Part shown: positions 20,474 to 29,029 of the stretch, in pieces
How positions within the stretch are numbered: position 1 is the stretch's first letter
Layout: every line of letters starts with the position of its first letter
Assembly: GCA_012840125.1 (NCBI GenBank)
Contig: DULZ01000009.1
Location: forward strand, 1-47,434
Origin: Clostridia bacterium
GTDB taxonomy: Bacteria; Bacillota; DULZ01
DNA: 47,434 nt
Reading direction: 5' to 3'
Position numbers and translations under genes: made by a program
Notes under the pieces: model-generated
Told to the model about the DNA's origin: nothing
The model's database searches: none
What the model saw: the letters and a program-made list of their open reading frames with translations, nothing else

Positions 20474-20510
20474 ATGGGTATCTATTCTATAAAAAGGAGT
20501 TGGCTGCACG

Positions 20511-21374
20511 ATGGGTGAACTGGCTTTTGTTAACGGCAATTTTGTCCCCCTCGATCAGGCCTACGTTCATGTAGAGGATCGCGGGTACCAGTTCGGTGAC
20601 GGAGTCTATGAGGTTGTTTATGCTTTTAATGGGGTTCCTTTCGGTTTGCAGGAACATGTCGACCGTTTTTTCAGCAGCATGAAACTGATCAGGATTGAGC
20701 CACTTTATACCAAGGAAGAAGTGACCCGACTGGTGCATGAAGCAGTGGGAAAGTCCGGTTTCGCTCATGCCCAGGTCTATTTCCATATTACACGGGGTGT
20801 CAGCAAGAGAAGCCATCCTTTCCCGGTTCCCCCTACCCCGCCCGGTTTTGTCATCACGGTGCGGGAAGCCGCCCCTTTACCGGAGGAAAAAAAGGAACAC
20901 GGGGTAGCTGTCTATTTGACGGAGGATCTCCGGTGGGCCCGCTGCAATATCAAGAGTCTCAACCTGCTGCCCAACGTCTTGGCGAAGCAGGCTGCTTTGG
21001 ATCACGGCGCCTTTGAAGCAGTTTTGTATAAAGAAGGGTACGTCACAGAGGGATCCGTATCCAACGCTTTTATTGTCTCCCAGGGGCAAGTCCGCACCGC
21101 ACCGGCGGATCATAGAATACTGCCGGGTATTACCAGGCAGCAGGTGATTGACCTGTGCGGGCAGTTAGGCATAGCAGTGCGGGAAACGCCTTTTACACCA
21201 GAAGAATTAATGAACGCTGATGAAGCCTTCTTGACGGGCTCAGGGATTGAGGTGCTGCCGGTGGTCAAGGCAAATGACACCCTTATCAACGGGGGTAAGG
21301 TTGGTCCCGTGACCAGACAACTACAGCAAGCCTTTAAAGAATTAATAATTAAGCAATGCGGTAAATATTCATAA
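20511..21374 (+). CDS. dat: D-amino acid aminotransferase (class IV)
   Basis: The 287-residue PLP enzyme of fold type IV has the Schiff-base lysine K148 (CNIKSLNLLPNVLAKQAA) and the PLP-interacting glutamate E180 (EGYVTEGSVSNAF), with YQFGDGVYEVVYAFNG near the N-terminus as in D-alanine transaminases. The likely reaction is D-alanine plus 2-oxoglutarate to pyruvate plus D-glutamate, supplying peptidoglycan. A branched-chain or aminodeoxychorismate lyase role cannot be fully excluded from sequence. ATG follows AAAAGGAG. Confidence 0.88.
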   Translation: MGELAFVNGNFVPLDQAYVHVEDRGYQFGDGVYEVVYAFNGVPFGLQEHVDRFFSSMKLIRIEPLYTKEEVTRLVHEAVGKSGFAHAQVYFHITRGVSKRSHPFPVPPTPPGFVITVREAAPLPEEKKEHGVAVYLTEDLRWARCNIKSLNLLPNVLAKQAALDHGAFEAVLYKEGYVTEGSVSNAFIVSQGQVRTAPADHRILPGITRQQVIDLCGQLGIAVRETPFTPEELMNADEAFLTGSGIEVLPVVKANDTLINGGKVGPVTRQLQQAFKELIIKQCGKYS

Positions 21375-21389
21375 AGCAATTAGTTTACA

Positions 21390-21418
21390 TTGACGAACAT
21401 TATTGGATATGCTACCAT
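21390..21418 (+). promoter_or_regulatory. Candidate sigma-A promoter for the TAXI-TRAP operon
   Basis: TTGACG at 21390-21395 and TACCAT at 21413-21418 are separated by 17 bases. The -35 is close to consensus and the -10 only fair. It lies about 125 bases before the TAXI lipoprotein start, in the only sizeable gap between dat and that gene. Confidence 0.45.
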
Positions 21419-21542
21419 TTAGGAGTGACATTTAATTGCAATCGATCCTGAGCTAAACCGGTAAAGGAAAGGAGGGGCTTGGCGCAGGTAACAAATGCAT
21501 AAAATTTCATGGGAAATAATCCTAGGGGAGGGGTTAGCTAGT

Positions 21543-22532
21543 ATGTTCCTGAGAAAGAAATTAGTAGCTGTTGTCCTGCTGTTGATGATGCTGGTGGCGG
21601 CCGCCGGGTGCGGCGGACAAGGGTCCTCCGACCAGCAAAGCCAAGGAGATACCAAAACTACCACTCAGTTCATTAACATTGCTACCGGCGGTACTTCAGG
21701 TACCTATTACCCGTTAGGCGGTGCCATGGCGGATATTTTTAACCGGAATATTGAGGGAGTAAATGCCAGTGCCCAGAGCACCGGGGCGTCCGTAGCCAAC
21801 ATTAACTTGCTGAAAGATAATGAAGCCCAAATTGCTTTCGTGCAGAATGACATCGCTTATTATGCCGCTAACGGCGTGGAAATGTTTGAAGGCAACCGGT
21901 TCGACGGTTTAAAGGGCGTGGCTACTCTGTATCCGGAAACGGTCCAGATCATCACGCTGGCAGACAGCAACATCAATTCCGTCGCGGATCTAAAAGGTAA
22001 AAGAGTAGCCGTTGGAGCCGCCGGCAGCGGTACGGAAGCTAATGCCCGGCAGATTTTAGGGGCGGCCGGTATTACTTACGATGACATTACCGTCCAGTAC
22101 CTGTCCTTTGGTGAGGCCGCCAATAATTTGAAGGACGGCAACGTGGATGCGGCCTTTGTCACCGCCGGTTTTCCCACGGCAGCCGTGCAAGATATTGCCG
22201 CTTCCCGGGGTGTGAAACTGATTTCCCTGACCGATGATATCATCGCCGCTTTAATTGCCGAATACCCGTTCTATGTGGAAACCGTCATTCCCAGTGGCAC
22301 CTACCCGAACCAGAGTGCAGACGTCAAAGCCGTGTCCGTCCTCGCCATGCTGGCCACCAATGCCGAATTGGATGAGGAACTGGTGTACAACATGTTAGAT
22401 GCTCTCTACAGCTACACCGATCGGTTGGTGGCAGCTCACCCGGTAGGAGCACAAATCAAGAAAGAAACCGCTACTGAGGGAATGTCCATTGAGCTTCATC
22501 CAGGGGCCCAAAAGTTTTTTGAAGGTGAATAA
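21543..22532 (+). CDS. TAXI-family TRAP transporter solute-binding lipoprotein
   Basis: The 329-residue product from the ATG at 21543 has a lipoprotein signal peptide with C23 as the modified cysteine (lipobox AAAGC). The mature part begins with NIATGGTSGTYYPLGGAMAD, the hallmark of TAXI binding proteins, and has GAAGSGTEANARQIL near the middle. It would capture a carboxylate or amino acid outside the membrane for the TRAP permease two genes downstream. The substrate is not deducible. A longer frame from 21495 is rejected because it would bury the signal peptide. Shine-Dalgarno GGGGAGGGG precedes the start. Confidence 0.93.
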   Translation: MFLRKKLVAVVLLLMMLVAAAGCGGQGSSDQQSQGDTKTTTQFINIATGGTSGTYYPLGGAMADIFNRNIEGVNASAQSTGASVANINLLKDNEAQIAFVQNDIAYYAANGVEMFEGNRFDGLKGVATLYPETVQIITLADSNINSVADLKGKRVAVGAAGSGTEANARQILGAAGITYDDITVQYLSFGEAANNLKDGNVDAAFVTAGFPTAAVQDIAASRGVKLISLTDDIIAALIAEYPFYVETVIPSGTYPNQSADVKAVSVLAMLATNAELDEELVYNMLDALYSYTDRLVAAHPVGAQIKKETATEGMSIELHPGAQKFFEGE

Positions 22533-22535
22533 ACC

Positions 22536-23105
22536 TTGCTAAAAGACTTGCTCTTACCAAGGGCCGGATACTTGCCAGTGTCCGGCCCAAAGTGTATCCG
22601 TCCTGTGCTGCTTGGCATAATTGTGATTCTTTTCCTCCTCGGTCTTTCCCTATCTCCTTCCTATTACCTGGTCGTCGCCGGCGAACCTGGTGAAGAACTG
22701 ATGTCGCTTCCCTTGGCAAAAGGGGAAAGCTTCAAGCTGTATTATGAGCATTCCGTCCACCGTACCCCGGTCATAGAGATTTTCCAAGTTGGTCCCCAGG
22801 GAGAATTGCGGCTGGTGGCTTCGGAGTTTAGTGCTTTTGGTGTGGGGACTCCCTTTTTGCCGGAGGAAGGAGAACTGCGGGAGGTAAATGGGAGATTTGT
22901 GCTGGAAGGATTGGAACGGGTCTTTCCCGAGGTCCGGATCCGGCCCCTTGCATTAACCAACAACCAGTTGTGGTACCGGGAGCAAGTATACCCTTTGTTT
23001 GATTTGAGTAGCGACGGCTCCGTAATTATCTTGAGAGTATGTCCCGGTAAGTTGACAAAGCTGTGGCAGTATATCGATAAAGGGGGAATGGTAGATGAGC
23101 CGTGA
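22536..23105 (+). CDS. DUF1850 protein
   Basis: The 189-residue product starts at TTG three bases after the TAXI gene. One hydrophobic segment at about 23-48 anchors it, followed by an exported domain with YEHSVHRTPVIEIFQV and EFSAFGVGTPFLPEEGE, features of the DUF1850 family. These genes are regularly found between TAXI binding proteins and fused TRAP permeases, which suggests a part in the same transport process. The biochemical role is unknown. Its end overlaps the permease start by 11 bases. Confidence 0.85.
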   Translation: MLKDLLLPRAGYLPVSGPKCIRPVLLGIIVILFLLGLSLSPSYYLVVAGEPGEELMSLPLAKGESFKLYYEHSVHRTPVIEIFQVGPQGELRLVASEFSAFGVGTPFLPEEGELREVNGRFVLEGLERVFPEVRIRPLALTNNQLWYREQVYPLFDLSSDGSVIILRVCPGKLTKLWQYIDKGGMVDEP

Positions 23106-25041
23106 ACACGTCGTTGACAACCAGGTTGAGGCAGAAAAGATACTGGCTGAGATAGATCCGGAATCCGGTTACCGGCGTCTAGGCGGCTTTGCTGCCAGGA
23201 TTATTGCCGCCGTTGCTATCACTTTTTCCTTATTCCAACTCTATACCGCGGCTTTTGGGGTTCTGGATGCTCATTTGCAGCGTTCCGTTCACCTGGCCTT
23301 TGGTCTCTGCCTGGTGTTTTTGCTTTATCCTGCGCGGAAAAGCTGGCCGAAAGACAGGCTGCACCCGTTGGACTTACTGCTGGCTTTACTGGGTGCCGCC
23401 GCGCCCCTCTACATTGTTTTCAATTATGACGCTTTAGTCCTGCGGGCAGGCACGGTCACCACCACGGATTTGATCATTGGTAGCCTGGGTATTTTGCTGG
23501 TGATTGAGGCCGCCCGCCGGGTGGTAGGCTGGCCCATTGTGATCGTAGCATTTGCCTTCGTGGCTTACGCTTTCCTCGGCCCTTATATTCCCGGTGCATT
23601 TGCCCACAAGGGCGCCACTATAAAACGTTTGGTGGGTCATTTGTTTTACACTACGGAAGGCGTTATGGGGATACCCCTGGGCGTGTCCTCGACCTTCATC
23701 TTCCTATTCATTCTATTCGGAGCTTACCTGGAGAGGACCGGTCTAGGACAATTCTTTATTGACCTGGCTAATGCCATTGCCGGTTGGGCCGTGGGAGGAC
23801 CGGCTAAGGTGGCTGTGTTGTCCAGCGGTCTCATGGGCACTGTATCCGGCAGCTCCGTAGCTAATGTGGCGGGCACGGGCAGTTTCACCATACCGATGAT
23901 GAAAAGGTTAGGATACAGACCGGAATTTGCCGGCGCGGTGGAGGCAGCGGCCTCAACCGGCGGCCAATTGATGCCCCCGATCATGGGAGCGGCTGCCTTT
24001 TTGATGGCGGAATTTGTGGGGATACCTTATATTGAAGTGGCTAAAGCAGCCGTTATTCCCGCCATCCTTTATTTCACCGGGATTTGGATCGGGGTCCACC
24101 TGGAGGCCAAGAAAACCGGGCTCAAAGGCATGAACCGGGAAGAACTGCCCAAAATTAAGAACATCTTGCTGGAGCGAGGACACTTGATCATACCGCTGGT
24201 GGCGATTGTGGTGCTGCTGGTGAAACAATATACTCCCATGCGGGCAGCTTTAGTAGGTATTGTGCTGGCCATCGGTGCCTCCCTGCTGCGCTCCTCCACG
24301 CGCATCAGCTGGCGGGGGGTACTGGAAGGATTGGAAGCAGGTGCCAGATCAGCCTTAGGCGTGCTGGTGGCTTGCGCCTGTGCCGGTATCATCGTCGGGG
24401 TAGTTACCCTGACCGGTTTGGGATTGAAGCTGGCTACGGTGCTGGTGGATTTGGCCCAAGGGCTGCTGCTGCCGACGCTGGCCCTGGCCATGCTGGCTTC
24501 CTTGTTGCTGGGGATGGGCATTCCTACCACGGCCAATTACGTGATTACCTCCACCATCGCTGCTCCTACTCTCATGCTGCTGGGTGTCCCGCCCTTGCCG
24601 GCTCACATGTTTTGTTTCTACTTTGGTGTGATTGCCGACGTGACGCCGCCTGTGGCCCTGGCCGCCTATGCCGGTTCAGGGATTGCGAAAGGTAATCCCA
24701 TGGTTACCGGTGTGAATGCTTTTAAGCTGGCCATTGCCGCTTTCATCGTGCCGTACATTTTCGTCCTGTCGCCTTCCATGCTGCTAATTGATACTAGTGC
24801 TGCGGAAATAGTACGGATTATTTTCACCGCTCTATTCGGCATGGTGGGTTTAGGTTCTGCCATGGCCGGTTATTTGTTGGTGCAGGCGTCATTAATTGAA
24901 CGGCTGCTCCTTCTAGTCGGCGGTTTAATGATGATCCACCCGGGTCTGCAAACAGACTTGATTGGACTGGCCGTTTTGGCAGCGGCGGTGGCCTGCCAGT
25001 ACTTGAAGCGACGCCACCTGGCCATCACTCAGGAAGCTTAA
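23095..25041 (+). CDS. TRAP transporter fused permease (DctQ-DctM, 4TM/12TM)
   Basis: The 648-residue protein is strongly hydrophobic. The first part (about 30-140) corresponds to the small DctQ-like subunit and the rest to the DctM-like channel, with GLMGTVSGSSVANVAGTGSF, AASTGGQLMPPIMGAAAFLM and LLGMGIPTTANYVITSTIA. These are hallmarks of TAXI-type fused permeases. It drives uptake of the ligand of the upstream TAXI protein, probably with a sodium gradient. The ATG follows AAAGGGGG within the DUF1850 gene. Confidence 0.94.
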   Translation: MSREHVVDNQVEAEKILAEIDPESGYRRLGGFAARIIAAVAITFSLFQLYTAAFGVLDAHLQRSVHLAFGLCLVFLLYPARKSWPKDRLHPLDLLLALLGAAAPLYIVFNYDALVLRAGTVTTTDLIIGSLGILLVIEAARRVVGWPIVIVAFAFVAYAFLGPYIPGAFAHKGATIKRLVGHLFYTTEGVMGIPLGVSSTFIFLFILFGAYLERTGLGQFFIDLANAIAGWAVGGPAKVAVLSSGLMGTVSGSSVANVAGTGSFTIPMMKRLGYRPEFAGAVEAAASTGGQLMPPIMGAAAFLMAEFVGIPYIEVAKAAVIPAILYFTGIWIGVHLEAKKTGLKGMNREELPKIKNILLERGHLIIPLVAIVVLLVKQYTPMRAALVGIVLAIGASLLRSSTRISWRGVLEGLEAGARSALGVLVACACAGIIVGVVTLTGLGLKLATVLVDLAQGLLLPTLALAMLASLLLGMGIPTTANYVITSTIAAPTLMLLGVPPLPAHMFCFYFGVIADVTPPVALAAYAGSGIAKGNPMVTGVNAFKLAIAAFIVPYIFVLSPSMLLIDTSAAEIVRIIFTALFGMVGLGSAMAGYLLVQASLIERLLLLVGGLMMIHPGLQTDLIGLAVLAAAVACQYLKRRHLAITQEA

Positions 25042-25053
25042 TTCCTTGGATGC

Positions 25054-25082
25054 TTGACATTGCATAGCCTGTGGATTAAAAT
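25054..25082 (+). promoter_or_regulatory. Strong sigma-A type promoter for rplM-rpsI
   Basis: TTGACA at 25054-25059 is a perfect -35, and TAAAAT at 25077-25082 a near-perfect -10, with a 17-base spacer. It starts 12 bases after the TRAP permease stop. It explains how rplM-rpsI can be transcribed apart from the upstream transporter genes. Confidence 0.8.
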
Positions 25083-25089
25083 ATCTATT

Positions 25090-25182
25090 GTGGTTTTTTG
25101 TATACATTTTTCTCCAAGCCACGAGAGCCCCGTTAGCTTGAGATAATGTTGCAGCCACGTCAGATGTTAAGGAGGGACGATT
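25090..25182 (+). promoter_or_regulatory. rplM leader with hairpins
   Basis: The expected transcript has roughly 90 untranslated bases. One hairpin pairs CAAGC at 25115-25119 with GCTTG at 25136-25140, extended inside by ACG/CGT. An alternative pairing joins GTGGTTT near 25090 with AAGCCAC at 25116-25122. The second uses the same AAGC as the first, so they exclude each other. L13 leaders are known in Firmicutes as autoregulatory sites. Whether this belongs to that family cannot be settled by eye. Confidence 0.4.
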
Positions 25183-25620
25183 GTGACTACTACCTTTATG
25201 GCAAAACCCCGGGAGGTAGAGAGAAAATGGTATATCATAGATGCGACCGATAAGCCGTTAGGACGCCTCGCTTCGGAAGTAGCCTCCATTCTCAGGGGAA
25301 AACACAAGCCGATCTTTACGCCGCATGTAGATACCGGGGATTTTGTCATTGTGATCAATGCCGAGAAAGTAGTGTTAACCGGTAAGAAATTAACCCAGAA
25401 GAAATGGATCAGGCATTCCGGTCATCCCGGCGGTTTGAAATCTACCGATTATCAAACCCTGTTGGCAACCAAGCCGGAAAAGGCCGTGGAGCTGGCCGTG
25501 AAAGGCATGCTGCCTCACAATTCCTTGGGGCGTAAAATGTTTAAGAAACTGAAGGTTTATCGCGGAGACAGCCATCCTCATCAAGCCCAGAAGCCGGAAA
25601 AATGGGAATTGAGAGGTTAA
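25183..25620 (+). CDS. rplM: 50S ribosomal protein L13 (uL13)
   Basis: The 145-residue product starts at [23 protein letters not shown], then [20 protein letters not shown] and [19 protein letters not shown], all L13 signatures. L13 is an early large-subunit assembly protein and the known translational repressor of the rplM-rpsI operon in E. coli. AAGGAGGG precedes the start. Confidence 0.98.
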   Translation: MTTTFMAKPREVERKWYIIDATDKPLGRLASEVASILRGKHKPIFTPHVDTGDFVIVINAEKVVLTGKKLTQKKWIRHSGHPGGLKSTDYQTLLATKPEKAVELAVKGMLPHNSLGRKMFKKLKVYRGDSHPHQAQKPEKWELRG

Positions 25621-25638
25621 CGGAAGGGAGGATTTAGT

Positions 25639-26031
25639 TTGGCACAGGTGCAGTATTACGGTACAGGGCGCCGGAAACACGCAGTGGCCAGGGTACGACT
25701 GGTGCCCGGGGACGGCAACTTCATCATCAATGATCGGCCCCTGAATGAATATTTTCATGCGAAGACTTTGGAAATGATCGTCAAGCAGCCTTTGGAACTG
25801 ACCGGAACTATTGATCGTTTTGATGTGCTGGTTAACGTACACGGCGGTGGCACCACCGGACAAGCCGGCGCTATTCGTCACGGCATTGCCCGGGCCCTTC
25901 TCCAAGCTGACGGAGAACTCCGTCCCGTGCTGAAGAAGGCCGGTTTCCTCACCCGGGATCCGAGAATGAAGGAAAGAAAGAAATACGGCCTAAAGAAAGC
26001 CCGGAAAGCGCCTCAATTCTCCAAGCGTTAA
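25639..26031 (+). CDS. rpsI: 30S ribosomal protein S9 (uS9)
   Basis: The 130-residue product starts at [23 protein letters not shown], and ends FSKR, the C-terminal tail that contacts the P-site tRNA anticodon. The [20 protein letters not shown] segment is diagnostic. It lies 18 bases after rplM with GGGAGG between, and is followed by a strong terminator. Confidence 0.98.
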   Translation: MAQVQYYGTGRRKHAVARVRLVPGDGNFIINDRPLNEYFHAKTLEMIVKQPLELTGTIDRFDVLVNVHGGGTTGQAGAIRHGIARALLQADGELRPVLKKAGFLTRDPRMKERKKYGLKKARKAPQFSKR

Positions 26032-26050
26032 TGACGGTCTGGCAGTGTTA

Positions 26051-26089
26051 CGACAAAAGGTTTTTATGCCTTTTGTCGTTTTTATTTTT
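26051..26089 (+). terminator. Intrinsic terminator of rplM-rpsI
   Basis: CGACAAAAGG at 26051-26060 pairs perfectly with CCTTTTGTCG at 26069-26078 around an eight-base loop. A T-rich tail (TTTTTATTTTT) follows. It ends the ribosomal protein transcript. Confidence 0.92.
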
Positions 26090-26234
26090 CCCGGTTTTGC
26101 CGGCAACAAAAGGAAAGGCAGACCGGCAGTGGGCGACCGTTTGACGGCCGACTGGATTTTTCTTTTAGGGGAGAGTTCTAGGAATGGTGCCGGCCACATA
26201 GGAATGATTAGCATGGAATGAGGAGTGAAGGCGG

Positions 26235-26972
26235 TTGCGGGTAGTGTTTCTGGTACTGCACCGGCGGGCGCTATGTTTGATCATTCTGAGCCTGTTAGGC
26301 CTAACTCTTTCCGCCCTGTTTGTGTTTTATGTAAACTATGGTACTGCCGACCGGGAGGCAGCCGGTCAAGAGACCTTCAACTGGGTTTTAGGAGGAAAGA
26401 CCATCGCCCTGGACCCGGGCCATGGAGGCTACGACCCGGGCGCCAAAGGCCCGGGCGGCAGCCTGGAAAAAGATATCAACCTGGCCATTGCCCTTCAGTT
26501 ACAGCAAGTGCTGGAACAAGCCGGCGTTAACGTAGTGCTGACCCGGGACCGGGATGTGGACCTGCTTACCCCCGGTGAGGGAACCAAGAAATACCGGGAT
26601 TTGAGCAACCGGTTGAAACTGATCCGTGAGCAAGGGGCGGAACTGCTGGTCAGTATTCACCTGAACAGCTCCGGCAGCCGGTGGCGCGGTGCCCAGGTCT
26701 TTTACCACCCGAAGGACCCTCGCAACAAGGAACTGGCGGTAGCTATCCAGGCTGAAATCCGTAACCGGTTACAAAACACCACCCGCCAGGCACTGCCCTT
26801 GACCACGGCTTACCTGCTGAAGGAAATTGACATCCCCGCCGTGATTGTCGAAGCAGGCTTTATCAGTAATCCGGAAGAGGAAAGACTCCTCAACCGGGTT
26901 GATTACCAAGAAAAGATGGCGCAAGCCATTGCCGGGGGCATCCTTAAATATTTGTCATGTGTTGACGAATAA
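26235..26972 (+). CDS. cwlD: N-acetylmuramoyl-L-alanine amidase CwlD
   Basis: The 245-residue product starts at TTG. A hydrophobic anchor spans about residues 10-33. The Amidase_3 domain carries IALDPGHGGYDPGAKGPGG, SIHLNS and VEAGFISNPEEERLL, which supply the zinc ligands and the catalytic glutamate. CwlD, with PdaA, makes muramic-delta-lactam in spore cortex peptidoglycan. cwlD near rpsI is a common order in spore formers, which supports the assignment. A vegetative amidase is the alternative. It lies 200 bases after the rpsI terminator. Confidence 0.88.
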   Translation: MRVVFLVLHRRALCLIILSLLGLTLSALFVFYVNYGTADREAAGQETFNWVLGGKTIALDPGHGGYDPGAKGPGGSLEKDINLAIALQLQQVLEQAGVNVVLTRDRDVDLLTPGEGTKKYRDLSNRLKLIREQGAELLVSIHLNSSGSRWRGAQVFYHPKDPRNKELAVAIQAEIRNRLQNTTRQALPLTTAYLLKEIDIPAVIVEAGFISNPEEERLLNRVDYQEKMAQAIAGGILKYLSCVDE

Positions 26973-27055
26973 AGACGAGGGATTTGGCCCTTCCTGTCAA
27001 ATCCTTTATGCGACAGGTAGTCCAGGGATGCATTTAATCAACGGGGAGGATGGAT

Positions 27056-27559
27056 ATGTTCTATTCTATTTGGCAGATGTCCTGGGGTTGGATGGGAGCT
27101 ATGGGCGATGAGGGCGGCCTAGCCTATTTGACACTGCCCAGGGATGACCGGGAACTGGTCTACCGTGAATTGCGAGACCATGCCGCCGGGGAGTTGGCGG
27201 ACAACCCTGCCTGGTTCACCGGATTACGTCAACTACTGGACCGGTATTTCCAAGGTGAGTACGTTGATTTCCGGGAGATTTCCCTGCAATGGGACCTGGT
27301 CACCCCATACCGGCGACGGGTGCTGGCGAAAGCACAGGAGATTCCTTACGGGGAAACCAGAACCTATAAATGGCTCGCCGAGGCCGTGGGTAACCCGAAA
27401 GGTGCCCGTTCCGTGGGACAAGCCATGGCCCACAACCCCTGGCCCCTGATTGTCCCCTGCCACCGCGTGATTGGCACCAACGGCAGGCTGACCGGCTTTG
27501 GCGGCGGTTTGTCGATGAAAGAGAGGCTCCTGGCGTTGGAAAGCAAGGGAAGGAAATAG
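27056..27559 (+). CDS. ogt: Methylated-DNA-protein cysteine methyltransferase
   Basis: The 167-residue product from the ATG at 27056 has the active-site motif PCHRV at 134-138 with acceptor C135, and IPYGETRTYKWLAEAVGNPK ahead of it. It repairs O6-alkylguanine by transferring the alkyl group to itself. An ATG two codons earlier directly abuts the Shine-Dalgarno GGGGAGG, so 27056 with a six-base spacer is preferred. The N-terminal part is the short, variable domain usual in Ogt/AGT proteins. Confidence 0.93.
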   Translation: MFYSIWQMSWGWMGAMGDEGGLAYLTLPRDDRELVYRELRDHAAGELADNPAWFTGLRQLLDRYFQGEYVDFREISLQWDLVTPYRRRVLAKAQEIPYGETRTYKWLAEAVGNPKGARSVGQAMAHNPWPLIVPCHRVIGTNGRLTGFGGGLSMKERLLALESKGRK

Positions 27560-27638
27560 CCGGCAGGGCACCTTTTCCCCTGGTGCCACATAAAATGCAG
27601 TAGCAATACTAAAATTTGTAAAAAGGAGTCTGGTACCA

Positions 27639-27995
27639 ATGCGCAGGGATTATGTAGACGACTGGTCATCCTATGGCTACGGCGATCCCTATTACATTGA
27701 CAGTGCCTACGGGGCGGGATACGGGTACAATAACAACTATAACCACCCCAATTACTACGGGCCTAACTGGTCCTGCCCCGGGGGAGGTTACGGCCCCGGC
27801 ATGGGGTGCGGCGGTTATGACAACTGGCATTATGGCAACAATTGGCAAGGGTGTCCCGGCGGCTCCATGACACCCAATGAATTGGCGGAATTGATGCAAC
27901 TGGTGCGGGATACGAACCAGTGCTGCCGGCAGATGCTGCAGATGATGCAGCAAATGCACCCACCGGGCCACCAGAATACTTCTGCGGCGGAGTAA
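27639..27995 (+). CDS. Gly/Tyr/Asn-rich small protein of unknown function
   Basis: The 118-residue product starts MRRDYVDDWSSYGYGDPYYI after AAAAAGGAG. Residues about 10-75 are low complexity, rich in Gly, Tyr, Asn and Pro with a few Cys. The C-terminal third is a different, helical-looking stretch (TPNELAELMQLVRDTNQCCR) with Met/Gln runs. No transmembrane segment or signal peptide is seen. Composition recalls spore coat or exosporium proteins, and cwlD is close, but this is only suggestive. It is followed by its own terminator, which supports it as a real gene. Confidence 0.7.
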   Translation: MRRDYVDDWSSYGYGDPYYIDSAYGAGYGYNNNYNHPNYYGPNWSCPGGGYGPGMGCGGYDNWHYGNNWQGCPGGSMTPNELAELMQLVRDTNQCCRQMLQMMQQMHPPGHQNTSAAE

Positions 27996-28008
27996 ACCGG
28001 CTGCGCAA

Positions 28009-28040
28009 AAAAGGGCATCCAATCAATGCCCTTTTACTCT
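28009..28040. terminator. Intrinsic terminator, probably bidirectional
   Basis: AAAAGGGCAT at 28009-28018 pairs with ATGCCCTTTT at 28025-28034 around a six-base loop. On the plus strand T residues end the stem, closing the Gly/Tyr-rich gene. On the minus strand the arm continues into TTTT, so it could also end the TtcA-like transcript, whose stop is 80 bases away. Confidence 0.85.
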
Positions 28041-28113
28041 TTGAGGAATTATCTAGTGTTCAGCTGTGGCTGCCGGGAGGCACATTTCGGGGGACAGCTC
28101 CACAACGGTTCTT

Positions 28114-28872
28114 TTATTCTTGCCATAAAGTTTCTCCGGGAAGGCGGTGCTGTTTCCACAAGTTGCTGAAATCGATGTTGTGGAAAGCCGTTAAGAATTT
28201 TTGCTTGACGTCCGGGTATTCCCCGGCCAACTGCCTCACCAGTTCCCGCATGCTGTCCCGCCGGGTATGGCCCGAGGCGGGACAAGGGTTATGGATTTCC
28301 GGCAAGTAAAAATGGCGCCCGACGGAAACAACCGTTTCCTGGGGTAGGTAAATCAAGGGACGGATCAGGGTCAAGCCTGTCCGGTCCAAGAAGGTGGACG
28401 GCTTAAAGGTGCCCAGCTGCCCGGTGAAGATAATATTCAACAGAAAAGTTTCGATGGCATCATCCAGGTGATGCCCCAGGGCCACCTTGTTGCATCCCAG
28501 CCGCAACGCCACCTGGTTTAGGGTACCGTGGCGCAATTTGGAACAAAGGGAGCAAGGATTGGTTTCCTTGCGTATATCGAAAAGAATACGGCCGATTTGA
28601 GTCGGTTCGATATGAAAGGGTATGTTTTCCCTGGCACAAAAGTCTGCTAAAGGGCTGAAATCGGTTCCCAATCCCATGTCCAGGGTAATAGCCTGCAATT
28701 CAAAATTGAGATGGGAGTGCTTCTTTAACAGGGACAGGATGTATAATAAGGCCGTGCTGTCCTTGCCCCCGGAGGCGCCTACCGCCACTTTATCCCCGTC
28801 CTGAATCATTTCGTAATCGCGGATTGCCCTTTTTACTCGGGTCAAAAACCATTTACTGTATGCCTTTTTCAT
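28114..28872 (-). CDS. TtcA-like tRNA 2-thiocytidine biosynthesis protein
   Basis: The 252-residue product starts at the ATG at 28870-28872 (MKKAYSKWFLTRVKRAIRDY), preceded by GAGGTG. A frame six codons longer lacks that spacing. It has the PP-loop SGGKDS at 34-39 and cysteines C107/C110 (NPCSLC) plus C197 (NPCPAS), matching the three ligands of the TtcA 4Fe-4S cluster. Such enzymes adenylate and thiolate a tRNA base, C32 in the case of TtcA. A TtuA-type U54 activity is possible but would need other zinc-finger motifs that I do not see. Confidence 0.85.
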   Translation of the reverse strand: MKKAYSKWFLTRVKRAIRDYEMIQDGDKVAVGASGGKDSTALLYILSLLKKHSHLNFELQAITLDMGLGTDFSPLADFCARENIPFHIEPTQIGRILFDIRKETNPCSLCSKLRHGTLNQVALRLGCNKVALGHHLDDAIETFLLNIIFTGQLGTFKPSTFLDRTGLTLIRPLIYLPQETVVSVGRHFYLPEIHNPCPASGHTRRDSMRELVRQLAGEYPDVKQKFLTAFHNIDFSNLWKQHRLPGETLWQE

Positions 28873-28910
28873 AGCCCACCTCTGCCGCAAGTTGTTTCAT
28901 GACAGTGTAT

Positions 28911-28916
28911 ATTATA
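28911..28916 (-). promoter_or_regulatory. Candidate -10 element for the TtcA-like gene
   Basis: On the minus strand the sequence reads TATAAT, a perfect -10, about 38 bases before the start codon. The hexamer 17 bases upstream (TTAGCT) is a poor -35, so the promoter is only tentative. Confidence 0.4.
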
Positions 28917-29029
28917 ACGGATAGCCGCGAAAAAGCTAAAGATTATTTTGCGAATTTGTTATTAATTACCGGTGGCGGCAGGTTTTAGGCCGGGGAAGAC
29001 ATCATCCATCGCTGCCCGCCCGGTCCGGC

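Noticed and set aside
25097-25106. TTGTATACA in the rplM leader as a second GntR operator
   Set aside because: Only one half-site, located in a ribosomal protein leader far from uronate genes. Likely chance in AT-rich DNA.
26180-26234. CATAGGAAT as a sporulation sigma-E -10 before cwlD
   Set aside because: No matching -35 at the proper distance. Too weak to list.
27566-27588. GGCACC/GGTGCC hairpin after ogt as terminator
   Set aside because: Stem of six pairs without any T-run. Not enough for an intrinsic terminator call.
27666-28022. 118-codon minus-strand frame over the Gly/Tyr-rich gene
   Set aside because: Shadow of a repetitive plus-strand gene. His/Val/Ile-rich low complexity mirrors the Gly/Tyr codons and no ribosome site is seen.
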